A stretch of DNA of 64,000 nucleotides from Fragum whitleyi (Eukaryota; Mollusca; Bivalvia; Cardiida; Cardiidae), in contig OX411543.1 in assembly GCA_948146395.1 (NCBI GenBank), forward strand, positions 69,079,474-69,143,473, given 5' to 3'. Below the pieces are notes generated by a model, which saw only the letters and a program-made list of their open reading frames with translations, was not told the DNA's origin and ran no database searches. Each line of letters starts with the position of its first letter. The stretch's first letter is position 1. Both the position numbers and the translations under genes were made by a program. This document shows positions 34,400-46,129 of this stretch, piece after piece.

Positions 34400-36370
34400 T
34401 TTGCCAATTAGAAGTTGGACACATACACTCTTATTCAAATGATCAAATTACTGAAATTCGATTTTTTCTAATATTATTTGTACCTATAGAAATATAATCA
34501 ATTTTTAAAATATTGAATAATTACTGGAATTTAAGTCATAGCGCCATATTGTAAGCAGCACTCACATGCCACTATTTTAAAATAATATTTAAATACTAGT
34601 TTCTCTAAAGCCTATTGCTGTGTAATGCTCATTTTCACTTGCCTTTAGTTATTATTATTTATATATTTTGCTTGATTGTAATTATTATGTATAATAAACG
34701 GGGTTTTTTGTATAGTTTTTTTTTATAAATACAGTTTGAAAGAAAAAAAAATTAAATGAGTATGTATCACAAGAAAAAAAATATATGCCTCGTTTCTCAG
34801 AGTTAAAAATAATATGCCTTGATTATGAGTGTAAAGAATTGTATTAATTTTCTCTTCGTTTGATTTTTAAGTAACTATTCAGATGCAAGTATAACAACGA
34901 TTTCGATGTTAGAACGAGGTCTTACTAGTTTACAATTTCTAATTCAACAGGGTTCTATAAATCTTAATATCATGGTCGTCACACTACTAGATAGAAAATA
35001 TTGACTCGGGGTTAACGATTTACTGTCCTCGGCTGGACAGATAATTATTGGGCTATTGACCGCATGAAAACAAAATTAAATCAACCCTAATTGTCAGACA
35101 AAGTTAGGTAAATGATCATTACTTTCAGACTGATGAAGATACATATAGACAGCTGGTCTTTGACGACTAATTTTCTCGTCTATAGTAGGTTCAAATGATA
35201 AAAGAAACACGTTTCCTTTTCCGCATTCAGATAAAACTAAATGGATGCTAGGAGGTGCTATGTTGAACTCTTTTCTTTATTCCCGGCAAAAGCGGTCAGT
35301 ATGATATAACTTGGCGGCAAAGCGGATTATGATATTTATGACTAAATTAGGCAATCTATCATTTACAAGACCAAGGAAAGTCATTCAAAGCTTTTTTGAT
35401 TGTGAATATCTTTGACTTGTTTGTATCATTTGTATGGAGTTAGCAGACCCTATATTAAATGGCTAACGGGCCATAATACGAATATGGTGTCCCAATCATA
35501 CGATTTTATGACACGGTTCAAATTGTTTTACTTTTCATTTTTGTATTTGTTAAAAATAGACTGGCTGTTTTATCACTAATGTTCAGTTATTTTGAACGGT
35601 GGTTGGTTGTTGCAAGCTATCGATAAAATCTAACGAATCGATTGCATTCCGGGAAACAAATACAGTTAAATAGCCTGTGTATATCTGAATTAAATCACAA
35701 TTAATTGTCACATGGCGTTAGGTGAACGTTAATTCTTGCCGCTAGGACTTTCTTATTTTCTGACTTCTCAATTCCCTATAGTACATGGAAGCCGGAACTT
35801 TACGATTCCTCGTATAAAATTTAGAATAAATGAACTATTTGACCATTGTTTTATCATATGTCACGTTCAAAAGTTTGAAGACGCATTGCTCATGTTTTGG
35901 ACCATTTCATATACTTCGCCAACTCACTGGGTGAACTAGCTGGAGTAAGTCGAAAAAGGTTAGATATAACATCGTAGATGTTACAAAATAAGTTAACTTT
36001 GGATAAAAGTCTTAAAAAGTATCAACCTAAAAAAGATGTACTCAGCCATATGTTGAAGATCTCATTAACCTTTATCCGGGTAAGTTAAGATTTTGTTTCA
36101 TAGGAAAAGCCTTTCCCAAAGTCATTGGGCAGATCCGGGTTGTGTAGCCTAAGATCAGACTGCATGTCTGCTGATGTGATATCATAAAAAAATACCATAA
36201 AGGATGTTATCATTCAGATATTGGTATAGTTATAGGATAATAGGCTTTTCTTTCTACACGTACGCATAAGACAAGGATAAGTACATGTATGATGACTTTG
36301 AAACTGAAGAAAAGGGTGACTTTGTTAGATAAAAATTGTCTTTGATTGCTGAGCTACAGACGTGATGTTT
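34400..36370. other. No gene supported
   Basis: If the minus-strand gene model is real, its 5' exons should lie here or beyond, but none with good splice sites and matching phase was found. A plus-strand 67-codon frame (35736-35939) has no recognisable features. Confidence 0.3.
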
Positions 36371-36509
36371 GTTTTTTTTTAATGAGGTTTTATGCCGCTT
36401 TTAACAATTTTTCAGTTATATTGCGGCGCCCGAAGCACGTAGCAATGGAATAAGGTATTATTTTCACCAGTGCAACCACCACATCCTTTCCTTGCCTCCA
36501 GCTGCTATC
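36371..36509 (-). mobile_element. RUDI-like SINE, 5'-truncated, abutting a transposase fragment
   Basis: On the minus strand it begins at GATAGCAGCTGGAGGCAAGG and runs through GATGTGGTGGTTGCACTGG, GGCGCCGCAATATAACTG and TTAAAAGCGGCATAAAACC to an A-rich tail. The left half of the SINE is absent; 5' truncation is usual for LINE-driven insertions. Confidence 0.75.
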
Positions 36510-36660
36510 CCGATCCTGACGTGGCGTCGTGACGCGCGGACGTCTGCTTCGCGATCGGTCGTTGACCATCCCAGTCACTCGCAGCCGTTGAACAAGACGA
36601 TCAATAGTTCGAATATGCACACAAAAAAAGCATTGCTATAGCTCGACTTCCGGCAATCGC
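36510..36660 (-). pseudogene. Tc1-like transposase fragment (N-terminal helix-turn-helix)
   Basis: The minus-strand frame reads TIDRLVQRLRVTGMVNDRSR and then RRPRVTTPRQDRD. This is the second helix-turn-helix and GRPR-like linker typical of Tc1/mariner transposases, which bind the terminal repeats. Upstream, a related SRAIAM stretch is in another frame, the shift falling at a T7 run near 36625-36632. The catalytic DDE part is missing: the frame enters SINE sequence right after RQDRD. A relic with no function. Confidence 0.75.
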
Positions 36661-36859
36661 AATCACTTAAAATTTCCTTGATCAATCCCAAAGACTTCCC
36701 CGTGCACGAGATTCTTGCATTTGAGCACGTGCCTCTCATGGTGCGAAGAGGTAAGATATTGTGTAGTTTTTAAACGTATGTACCGTTTGACAGAGAACAA
36801 CACATAAATCTGAACGATTTTCATTATTCTAGGCCAAGCAATAAGATATTTGATGCATA

Positions 36860-37413
36860 CACTACTCAAAAGTTCTAAGCGGCCACCTCACCTTTCTCCA
36901 TTTTTCACACATTTTCCGCCTTTACTTTAAAATGTGAATTTTGTCTTTCGAAAGAGTGGCCATTCAGTCATCATCCTATCCAATTGTTTTGTAAAATTAT
37001 GCATCAGTAAGTCCTTAAGACGGAATTATATGCAAGTAACCTCAATTTCAAGTGACACAAAATTGACACTTTTATGAGAAATTTCAATTTTTCGATACTA
37101 GAAAAACTATATCAATGGTACAACGCCCGTGGACTTCTAAATCAATAAGAAATGCCAAAACGTTCTACACAGTCCTTATCCTAACAAGAAATGTCAAAAA
37201 TACCCCACCCACCAATGTTAACTTTGAAATCGAGGGTACTCCTACTTTCGTTTAATTTTAAAACATTTCTTGTTGAATTATTTCACTGTGTTTTTCTTGT
37301 TGACTTCATAAATGATTTGGCTACATCATTCAAGCGAAAACGAGTTGAAATCATGCGGCGTTTATAACATATGACCAAAAAGGCAAGTGGCCGCTTAGGA
37401 GTTTTGAGGAGTG
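36860..37413. mobile_element. TA-flanked TIR element (Tc1/mariner-type MITE), 554 bp
   Basis: Left end CACTACTCAAAAGTTCTAAG then CGGCCACCTCACC; right end, read inward, CACTCCTCAAAACTCCTAAG then CGGCCACTTGCC. These are terminal inverted repeats of about 36 bases with few differences, flanked by TA on both sides (36858-36859 and 37414-37415), the target duplication of Tc1/mariner elements. No transposase frame inside, so non-autonomous. Confidence 0.75.
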
Positions 37414-37469
37414 TATTTTATGTGTCCCGGCGTTTCTTTTTCGCCTAGTATATTTTTCTACTATTAAGT

Positions 37470-37950
37470 GTTGGTAGATAATCGTCTTTGATTCTTGTAT
37501 CCTGTAGAATTCTTGGCCATGACCGTGCCCTTTGACCTTTTGAAAGAACGAGTGTTTTCATACAATAATAAATGTAAGTAGATGATTGTCTTTGATTCTG
37601 ATATCATGTTGAATATTTGACGAAGAATTTCACCGTTCACCTACTTTCTTAGATAAAAAATTATTAGGTCTAGAACTATATTCTTCTACTTATTAAAGTT
37701 GGTAGATGATTGCCACTTATTCTTGTATCCCGTTGAACCGTACAATGACCACGGGTCAAGGACTGTACTAAATCAAAAGTAATTGTTGTGAGATGATAGT
37801 CTTTGATTTTTTTTATTTGTTTTTTATCCTGATCTTGACCTTTGGCCTACTTTCTTGAATACTGAATTATTAGAATCAATTATTTTGTGTAAGGCTGTTT
37901 TATGTCTCAAATTTATTTTTGCAGATGAGTATCTTTGATTCTGGTATTCT
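37470..37950 (+). repeat. Irregular tandem array (GTAGATGATTGTCTTTGATT family)
   Basis: The word recurs near 37476, 37580, 37704, 37791 and 37923 (spacings 87-132), each time with nearby TGACC and CTACTTTCTTG text. A minus-strand relative is at 19458-19640. Confidence 0.55.
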
Positions 37951-38193
37951 CATTTTGAACCATTCACACTGCCCTTGGCCTGTCTAAAATTTTCATCTTC
38001 TCAAATGTCATTTTATTGGAAGTAATGTTTCTACTTTTTTTCTTTGGCAATCTATAGGAGTGATACTTGGGCCTGTATTTCATGTTTTCTATTTAGAGTT
38101 ATTTAGATGTTTTGAATGCTTAAGTATGCCGTCGCTTGGCATATCACTTGACTAATGTTGGAATACAAAATGTAAAGCAATGAGCCAACAACA

Positions 38194-39033
38194 GAAACAA
38201 GAGGACCATAGTGGCCCTAAATCGCTCACCTGAATGAACTGTCAAAAAATGTTGAGAGTAGATTTAGAAAGGATGAAGAATTCTGACGAAATTTCAGGTT
38301 GATCGGGCAAAAAATGATGCATCTACACTGCTTACAAGGTTTTTCTAAGATTTGATCCCGTGATCTAGTTTTTGACCCCAATTGACCCAATTTCAAACTT
38401 GGCCTAGATTTCATCAAGATTATCATTCTGACTAATTTTCAGATTAATTGAGCAAAAAATATGGCTTCCAGAGCGTCTACAAGGTTTTTCTATGATTTGA
38501 CCTAGTTGACTCCACTCGACCAATTTCGAACATGACCTAGATTTCATAAAGAATATCATTCTGACCAATTTTCAGGTTGATTGAGCAAAGAATAGGGGTT
38601 TGTGAGTGTCCACAAGGTTTTTCAAAAATTTGACCCATGACCTCATTTTTGACCAAAGTTCGAGCTTGTCCGAGATTTTATCAAGACAATCATTCTGACC
38701 AAATTTTAGGTTGCTCGGGCAAAAAATATGGCTTCTAGAGTGTCTACAAGGTTTTCCTAATATTTGACCCCGTGACCTCATTTTGACCCCACTTGACCAA
38801 ATTTCTAAATCGTTCGAGATATCATCAAGGCAATCATTCTGACCTAATTTCAGGTTGATCTGGCAAAAATGTGGCTTCTAGAGTGTCTACAAGGTTTTTC
38901 TAATATTTGACATCTGCAAAAATTGTGGCCTCTAGAGTGTCTACAAGGTAAATGTTGACGACACACGACGGACGACGGACATGACTCGACCAAAAAAGCT
39001 CACCTTGAGCACTTCGTGCTCAGGTGAGCTAAA
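38194..39033 (+). mobile_element. Complete modular (pearl/Helentron-like) element
   Basis: 5' module ACAAGAGGACCATAGTGGCC then CTAAATCGCTCACCTGAA. Core: CTACAAGGTTTTTCTAA words at 38335, 38480, 38613, 38747, 38890 and 38943 (spacings 145, 133, 134, 143, then a short last unit). Then ACGACGGACGACGGACATGA. The 3' stem-loop at 38998-39031, AGCTCACCTTGAGCACTTCG paired with TGCTCAGGTGAGCT, is followed by AAAAA. The 5' GCTCACCTGA is the inverse of the 3' TCAGGTGAGC. The end GAGCTAA fits the Helitron CTRR rule. Non-coding; minus-strand frames here are repeat artefacts. Confidence 0.75.
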
Positions 39034-42000
39034 AAGGAAGACGAAATAAATGAACGGTTTTATTCCTTTTCAATGCACTTTAATTTTGGCTGTATAAAAT
39101 AATCTTGGAAATAGCATGTTATTCCTTTATTTACTATTGTTTTTCCTATAAAAGATGTTTGTAGCTGTATACACTAACTCCTGCTAAGCGTTACTATAAC
39201 ACAATCAAGAGGACAGTTCGCACTGTGTCACTCACCTAGGAAACGCTCTGTTTACTTGGTGTATGCAACTTCTGAAAAGGTGATTTATCTCTTTTTTTTT
39301 TGGTAATTTTATCGGTGTACTTATTGGTACCAATTGCGGGTGAAATTGGCAGTAGGGTTTACAGGAAGTGCCTTCACAAGGTTCAATCGATCCACGTTCC
39401 GGTTTCATTCGTTAAACTATTTTGAAGGGGGAGGGGGTGAACCGAATGTGAATTTACGACAATAATATTTGAAATTTAATTAGTAATTAATAGCCATTCT
39501 CTGTAAGCATTTACACTTTTACATAGTGAGTGTGGCACGCCATGTCTCGGATTTACTTGAAACTTGTTTGATTATCAGACCTTATTGCCCTTATGAGTGA
39601 ATGATCGTTTTTTTGTCAATTTGTTTTTAGGTTGCCATGAAAACCAATCTAAAAGTTTTTTGATAAAAAATGGCAAATATAAGCATGAAAATAGGCAATT
39701 TTCGAGCATTGCTATCTTGCTTATTCAAAGGTTTGCAAAAAATAATCTTTCTCTTATAAATTGTTTTATCCTTACTCAATCATTTGCACTTTTTTAAATT
39801 TATTTCAATTATTTGTTATTTTCGATGCTTTACCATATTTAGGTGGGTGGGGTAAGACATTTTTTGAAAATGTCATATTTCGACAATTTCTTGAAGCATT
39901 TTTGAAAAAATGCAGCTAGTTTGAAATTATGTGTTCCTACTAAAGAATAAATCAACAATCCCCCTATCATAAAAAAGAAAAAAAATATTGGGACTTTGTC
40001 TGTAAAGGTGGTTACTATGGTAACCAGACAGGCACCGTCAAGTAAAAATTTTAGTATTTTTCTGTGTATTTTCTTCTTAAAAACACATTATTTGCTCAAT
40101 ATAACTGTATTTTTTGATATTCATGTTTGGTAGGTATATAGATGTCATCAATGATAGTCAGCCAGAAGTCTTTCACTTAAGGTCAAGGTCAATTGTTAAC
40201 CATTTTTGCGCATTTTTTTGAAAAAGAGATAAAAAACCAGTCAATATAAACTTTTTTCACCTGTCAAAAAGGAAGATAGGCATCAGAGAAACAGATAATT
40301 GTCATATTTTTGTGACAAGATAACTGATATAGTATTTTGGATTCTATATTAATTTGTAATTCCCACTACCTAGATGTATTTCAGGTGTTGAGTTAGAAAA
40401 AAAATCCCATCAATGGAAATCCCCTGCATGTGTAACCACATAAATAAATCCTATTCTTATTTATCATGACTCTTTGGCCCTCATTATACTTTGAACATGG
40501 TTTGAGCCTTGTAAATGTCTTGATTAAACACGGTGAGCATTTTTTATGCTGCATATGGTTGACAAATGTTTTATGGTACCCAATTCTTTTCTTATTTAAT
40601 TTTGAATGTATGTAAAACAACAAACAGCTTTAAATAGCTCATTTAATTTTTTTATATATTTTTTTAAAGTTAATAACAATAATAAGTTTACATTTTTAAA
40701 TTAGCTAAATTGTTATCAGAATGAATTAATAATTGCGAAATATTGACTGCACATTTGTTATTTCTATCCGCCATTTTGGATTGTTGCTATAGAATCAAAG
40801 GGAAGTAACTCTAAAATAGACTACAAGACTAAATTTAAGAAATTACACCATTTTTTCAAATTATAATTCTAAAATTATACCACATGAAAACAATATATTT
40901 TGATTATTAAAGGAATATTTATTAATGTATCTTTCAATTAATATGGACATGTACTGTAAAATCTTTTGCATTGAATTATTGTAACCTCCTGAAAACAGGG
41001 ATAGTTCATGTATATTATTGCTATTTTAAGAGTATGCAATTTTCAATCGAGAATTGTGAAAAATTTAGGGTATGTACCCCATGGGATTTTTAATGTTTTG
41101 ATAACTAGAACACCTAATCTATTTGCTTTAAACAATTTTTTTCCCCATATACGCTGCAAAAATCTGAAATTTGGATATGAAATTTGGCATTTTTGCAAAA
41201 TTCTGACTTTCTATGGCCTGTTTCTATGGCAACATAGCACCCATTTCCGAATGAGTGATATATTTTGTAATGATCTTATATGGGGTTCAACTTGTGCAGG
41301 TTTGAACAAAATCTGTTCTTATGCGTGCCAAAAAAGTGTAAGTGCTTACAGAGAATGGCTATTAAGAAGTAAGTTTGAAATAATACTTCTCTATTCCTTT
41401 TAAACTCAGAGTATTCCTCGCTCTGCTCCTCTCAAAGTATATTTTTTTCTGTTTTCATAAATTACCAATGAACTGCTGGTGCAATCCACAGAAAGAGGCC
41501 ATCAACCTTCTCGTTAATCAAAAGAAGAATTTTAAAAAATTCTATAAAGAACCCATTCCACCCTCGGGTAAAATATTAATGATTTGATTTATTTACAATA
41601 GGTTCTATGATCCATGCCAAAAATTGTAAAGGTTGCCGCCGACTTGATTTTGAAGAACTCATCTAAAAAATTTCCATATAGATGCTAATGTCCCCCTGTC
41701 CCTGTTGGCCCTAATATTATTTATTATTAAGGCCCTTGAACTACTGATAATGATAATCCATTCTAAATTTGAGGCCGTATGCAAAGTTGTTAAAAATTGG
41801 AGATTTTAGTAAACACGAATAAAAAAACATCATGTAAACGCTTTATAAAATAGCTCGAGAATAAAACGCTTACTCTAAAATACGTAACGCATTTGCAATA
41901 AACTAGGTTGTTCATTCACATATAATAATTATAATATCATATTACTTCATTTATTTCTTTGTGTCTATTTGCTAACAAAAAAAGCTCAAACCACTTTGGT

Positions 42001-42238
42001 TGCAAACCATCCTTACATACACTAGATCGCAAAAGTCCAAATCATTTGTATTTTATTGAAGTCGTGACAGAAATATCAGTCCCGAAGGTCAAAAGGGTAA
42101 GTACTTATTCCTAAATTACATTTTTTTTGTGATTTATGTATTGATGTACTAGTAAATGCATGATTTTTAGAACAGGGTGTCAGCAGATGGTTGGGGAATG
42201 GATGAAGATGAAATATCATTACAATTACACGATAATTA
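39034..42238. other. Repeat-derived but unassigned; no gene supported
   Basis: A decayed 5'-module-like sequence sits at 39198 (AAGAGGACAGTTCGCACTG, then CACTCACCTAGG). Many TTTTGCAAAA- and CTATGGCAAC-like words follow to about 41270. CCGCCATTTTGGA at 40768-40780 fits a YY1 site. A 131-codon frame (41008-41403) has no recognisable domain and looks like chance or repeat. Confidence 0.35.
40011..40024. promoter_or_regulatory. RFX-type X-box palindrome GTTACTATGGTAAC
   Basis: An inverted repeat matching the RFX X-box pattern GTNRCC-N-GGYAAC closely. No adjacent transcript is visible, so function is unsupported. Confidence 0.25.
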
Positions 42239-43297
42239 AAACAAGAGGACCACCATCATCAGAATGACAAAACAATAAAACAGGAGGACCTTGAGGGCCC
42301 TACATCACCCACCCTCGTCTCTTTGACCCAATTAATGACCATCAAAAGGCAATTCTCAGCCGAAATATTGATTGTATTTAATTGTGTCTTATGATTAATC
42401 CCTGCATGGAACGAAACATTTTCCAAATGGGTTCATCCCTGTGACTATACAAATATTCTGACCACGCTTGAGGCCTCATGACTTGTGCTGGAGAGACAAA
42501 AGATGTTATCAGGCCCCATTTCCCTTGATATCAAATGGACCCTTCTCATCTTGGCTATGGTACATTCTTACAACCTGACAAATATAATGACCTAATTTCA
42601 TAAAGATTGGGCCTAATTTGTGCCCTCTGGAGTGTTAACAACATAATAGTCATTAAGGCCCCTTTTCCGTTATATAAATCGGATCCTTCCTAATTTCAAA
42701 AGGGTTCATTCTTGTGACGTAACAAAAACTCTGACTAAGTTTTTAAGATTGGACCATGTTTGTGGCATCTATCGAGTAAACATGAAATGGTCATTAAGAT
42801 CCCTTTTCCCATGATATCAAATAAATCATTCCAGTTTTCAATAGGGTTCATCTTTGTGACTTGCAAATAATCTGATCAAGTTTCGTTGAGATTGACTTTA
42901 TTTGTGCCCTCTGAGGGCGTAAACAAGAAAATTGTCAATAAGGCGACTTTTCCCATGATACGCCATGGATTCTTCCGTATTTTCCAAAAAGCGCACCCTT
43001 CTGACCTGACAAATATTCTAACCAAGTTCCATGATGAAGGGACCATATTTGTGTCCTGTAGAGTGTCAATAAGAAAATTGTCATTAAGCCCCCCTTTCTC
43101 GTGATATCATTCCGATCCTTCCTATTTTGAATAGAATTCGTCCCTGTGACCTGAAAAACATTCTGAACTAGTTTCAAGAACTTTGAGTAATATTTGTGGC
43201 TTCTAGAGTGTAAACACCAAATGGTTGACATCTGGTGACGGACGACGTTCAATGATCACCAAATCTCACGTTGAGCACGTTGTGCTAAGGTGAACTA
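42239..43297 (+). mobile_element. Complete modular element with doubled 5' module
   Basis: Two 5'-like starts occur in series: ACAAGAGGACCACCATCATC at about 42240, and AACAGGAGGACCTTGAGGGC then CCTACATCACCCACCC about 40 bases on. Core: GTCATTAAGGCCCCTTTTCC words at about 42509, 42651, 42792, 42936 and 43082 (spacings 142, 141, 144, 146). A short GACGGACGACG tract leads to the stem-loop TCTCACGTTGAGCACGTTG with TGCTAAGGTGAACTAA. Frames in it (42886-43252) are artefacts. Confidence 0.7.
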
Positions 43298-43299
43298 AT

Positions 43300-44160
43300 T
43301 AAAGTTGATAAAGAAGAAATAAATACAATTGAGGTTCGGGCTAGATAAATATCCTTCCGTGTGGGTCCAAATACCACTCACGACTTTTTCTTTTTTTTCT
43401 TTTTTGGGAAAATTATCTACAGAAAAAGAATAATCTCAGTCATCCAACAAGAAGTTGGTTTTAGAAATGCGAAACAAAATATAGTAATTGGTACAACAAA
43501 AAATGGTGTTAGGATACCCCCATTTCATGCTATTCAAAAAGTTCAGTTTTACACCATTTATTTTTCGATGTTCTTGAACACCTGATTTGATGTAAAGCTT
43601 TTATTAAGGTTTAACGTTTCCTTAATTGTTGTAAGAAAGTTGACACTTGTTTAATCAACTAATAGAGACTGAGCTGCAGTACCCAGACAAAGCGGCATAT
43701 CTTTTAATGAAATTAGAGCAACACGTCGCTTATTGTGAGAGGTTTTTGATGGCTTCATATCTTTTCATGAAGGTTATGCGAACATTCTGACATTTTTCAA
43801 GATTTCAGGTGCCATGAGTCTGACTTAACCGAGTACTATTCTTTTATGATATTGCTGTTCCATAGGTTCCATATCAAAAATATTAACCACGATCGAGTCA
43901 TTTACATCTTTAATCATGAATTAAAAGTTGGTATTTGCAAAACAAATTTCGAACTATAAACGAAGAAAATACTACACTGCTGTGATGGTATTTTTATTGA
44001 CATGGATCTTGTAAATGGATCATAGACATCGGCTTAATCAAGCATGGTATATTTTCGAAAGATATAAAATCTGTCCACACTAACCAACATGCACTAGATG
44101 CTCACATTGTCCTTGTAGCTTGGGTCGACTTTAAAACTACCTCACAGAGAAGTCATTTTC
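43300..44160. other. No gene seen
   Basis: A T-rich tract at 43386-43404 and AT-rich sequence only. Confidence 0.4.
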
Positions 44161-44454
44161 AGCTCGGTTGATTTCGGAGATGACCCGAGGTATTGCCATA
44201 GCCTCCGTGTCGTCGTCGTCGTTGTCGTCGACGTCGTCGTCGTGCGAACACTTTGAAATTTTGTTATATCTCTGGTTCTACTGAAGGCATTCACTTGAAA
44301 CTTGGCACACATGTTCACCATCTAAAGCGCAACCTCTTTCAAGGGGAATAACTCTAGATGCTTTTTTGTGCAAATTATGCCCCTTTTTCGACTTATATTT
44401 TTCCAACCATCCAGCTCTCGACAGCCGAGAGTAGGCACTCGTAGGCGGTGCTCT
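44161..44454 (-). mobile_element. Short single-unit modular element
   Basis: Minus strand: 5' AACAAGAGCACCGCCTACGA at 44454, a single core of about 200 bases, a (GAC)n tract (44206-44246), then GTGTCGT-complement text and the stem-loop CCTCGGGTCATCTCCGAAAT with CAACCGAGCT. It has the layout of the larger elements with the core reduced to one unit. Confidence 0.6.
44206..44246. repeat. (GTC)n microsatellite
   Basis: About thirteen GTC/CGT units with single-base changes. It takes the place of the GACGGA tract in the minus-strand element around it. Confidence 0.85.
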
Positions 44455-45865
44455 TGTTATTTCTCCTCCATCGGTCCCCAGTGTAGATCGATGAAGAAAT
44501 TTTGATTTGTGATTTTGAAATGGCAACGAAAAAAAGATATTCCAATATATTGTGTTCTCGAAATACGCACACGCACTCACTCGCACTTACGCACGCACTC
44601 AATGTCCACAACTGATATTCAGAAGGGGTAAATGTTTATATTTGTAAAAATAAGACGAGTTAAATAGCACTCATCATTTTTAATCAATACGAAACCTATT
44701 TCTATAAGAGGGTCATTGGTTATTTTATAATACTTACGTACAGCACCTCCTAATTAAATGGTATTTTGAACAAAGTTATATAGTCAAATTCAGTGGTCTA
44801 GTTATGTATTCTTATCTTATGTTGTAAAGGTTATGAAAATTGTCATTATTCCTCGATATTTCCTTAAAGCTTCTTATGAAAACCCGGTATATTCAAGCAA
44901 CGCGCAAAAACCGTAAATTAAACAAATACCCACTTCCGGTTTGAAGTGTCGGGGCGGGGGGGGGGGGGGGGCCCATTTTAACATTTTAAACATTTTAAAG
45001 TTAAAGTTTGGTGAAAAGTCTAGATCTGTGTTTTAAATACTCACACATATTTACATATACATTTACCCCGGACCATCGAAATACCATGTCAGCTGGTTAC
45101 ACACGGCGCTTTTGCTTACTTTTGACAATTTGACTGTCACTCTCTCTGGTATACATTTATACTGCTGGGTTTCAGAGAGCATTGCGGCGAACATTTTTTA
45201 CTCAGACAAGTTCCAATGGCTAGACTTTTCCGTGCCAGAGCCACCCTCTTAACCACAAGACCAATATTCCAATATTTATTTCATTAAACAACGATCCGTA
45301 TAACTGCTCTTTTTCATTGAGAAAAATTGTACTGTACGTCTCTCCTGACTCACATTTTTCTTTTCTTTATTCCATTCATTTATGCACACAGGGTCGGGCA
45401 TAGTCATAACTCGAGCGTATTCAGCTAAACATAAATCTTGAATACTTTTTCTGTGCGTTCATCTCATGATATACATGCGACTAGACTAGCCTTTGCTTTG
45501 ACCTTGGCAGTTGGACCAGCTTTATTTGCATTCCTCGTCTTGCTTGTGCTTCGACAGCAATTTTCATTTTCTAAATTGAGGTGAAATTAGACTGTCTCAT
45601 GCAGGCAACGTGAGGTGAATAACTCGAGTTAACGATTAACATCATTTGCATGTTTGTAATTGATTCCCATTGAAGTACTTTCTGTGTGTCAATTGTCCGA
45701 ATTGGAGTTTTAGATTCCGGTATGGACCTTACCAAGATCACACAAAAAAAGTATTTGTAAACAGAAATAATCACAAATTTTGGACTACACAGAAATATTC
45801 GGAAACTTATCCGTATAAACGCTCCTGTGCAAAGGATATGAGCGTTTTACCTCTGAATGGGAAAA
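44455..45865. other. No gene supported
   Basis: A poly-G tract (44956-44971) and chance frames. Near 45225-45265 the minus strand has GTCTTGTGGTTAAGAGGGTG, which looks like a tRNA A box, but no B box follows. Confidence 0.35.
44956..44971. repeat. Poly-G tract
   Basis: Sixteen consecutive G, preceded by GGGGC. Likely uncertain in length. Confidence 0.9.
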
Positions 45866-46129
45866 AAAATCATTACAGTCAACTCCCGTCTTAACGACTT
45901 TCAAGACAACGACATTGTCAGTTACTGAAGAATATTTATTTGGAACGGATTTACACAGTGCATTCTTCATTCGTTATAACACAAACACTGTTTTTCAGGG
46001 AACAGAATTGCATATTCCTTAAATATCCTTGTTCGTTTCAACGACAGAATAATTATGGTCGCGATGGAAAGTCATACAGAACGATTAGGCATAATAGATA
46101 CCAAAAAAAGACAAGTCTTAACGAGGGAT

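Noticed and set aside
38194..38960. Regular repeats with spacers, considered as a CRISPR array
   Set aside because: Units of 133-145 bases are similar along their whole length with no unique spacers, and the sequence is eukaryotic.
40768..40780. YY1-type site CCGCCATTTTGGA as promoter evidence
   Set aside because: A single short motif with no transcript start or gene nearby.
41008..41403. 131-codon plus frame
   Set aside because: Starts outside any splice or promoter context, Phe/Leu/Lys-rich as random AT DNA would be, and the region has repeat-like words.
42886..43252. Overlapping 72- and 105-codon frames on opposite strands
   Set aside because: Both lie in the core and 3' end of a modular element.
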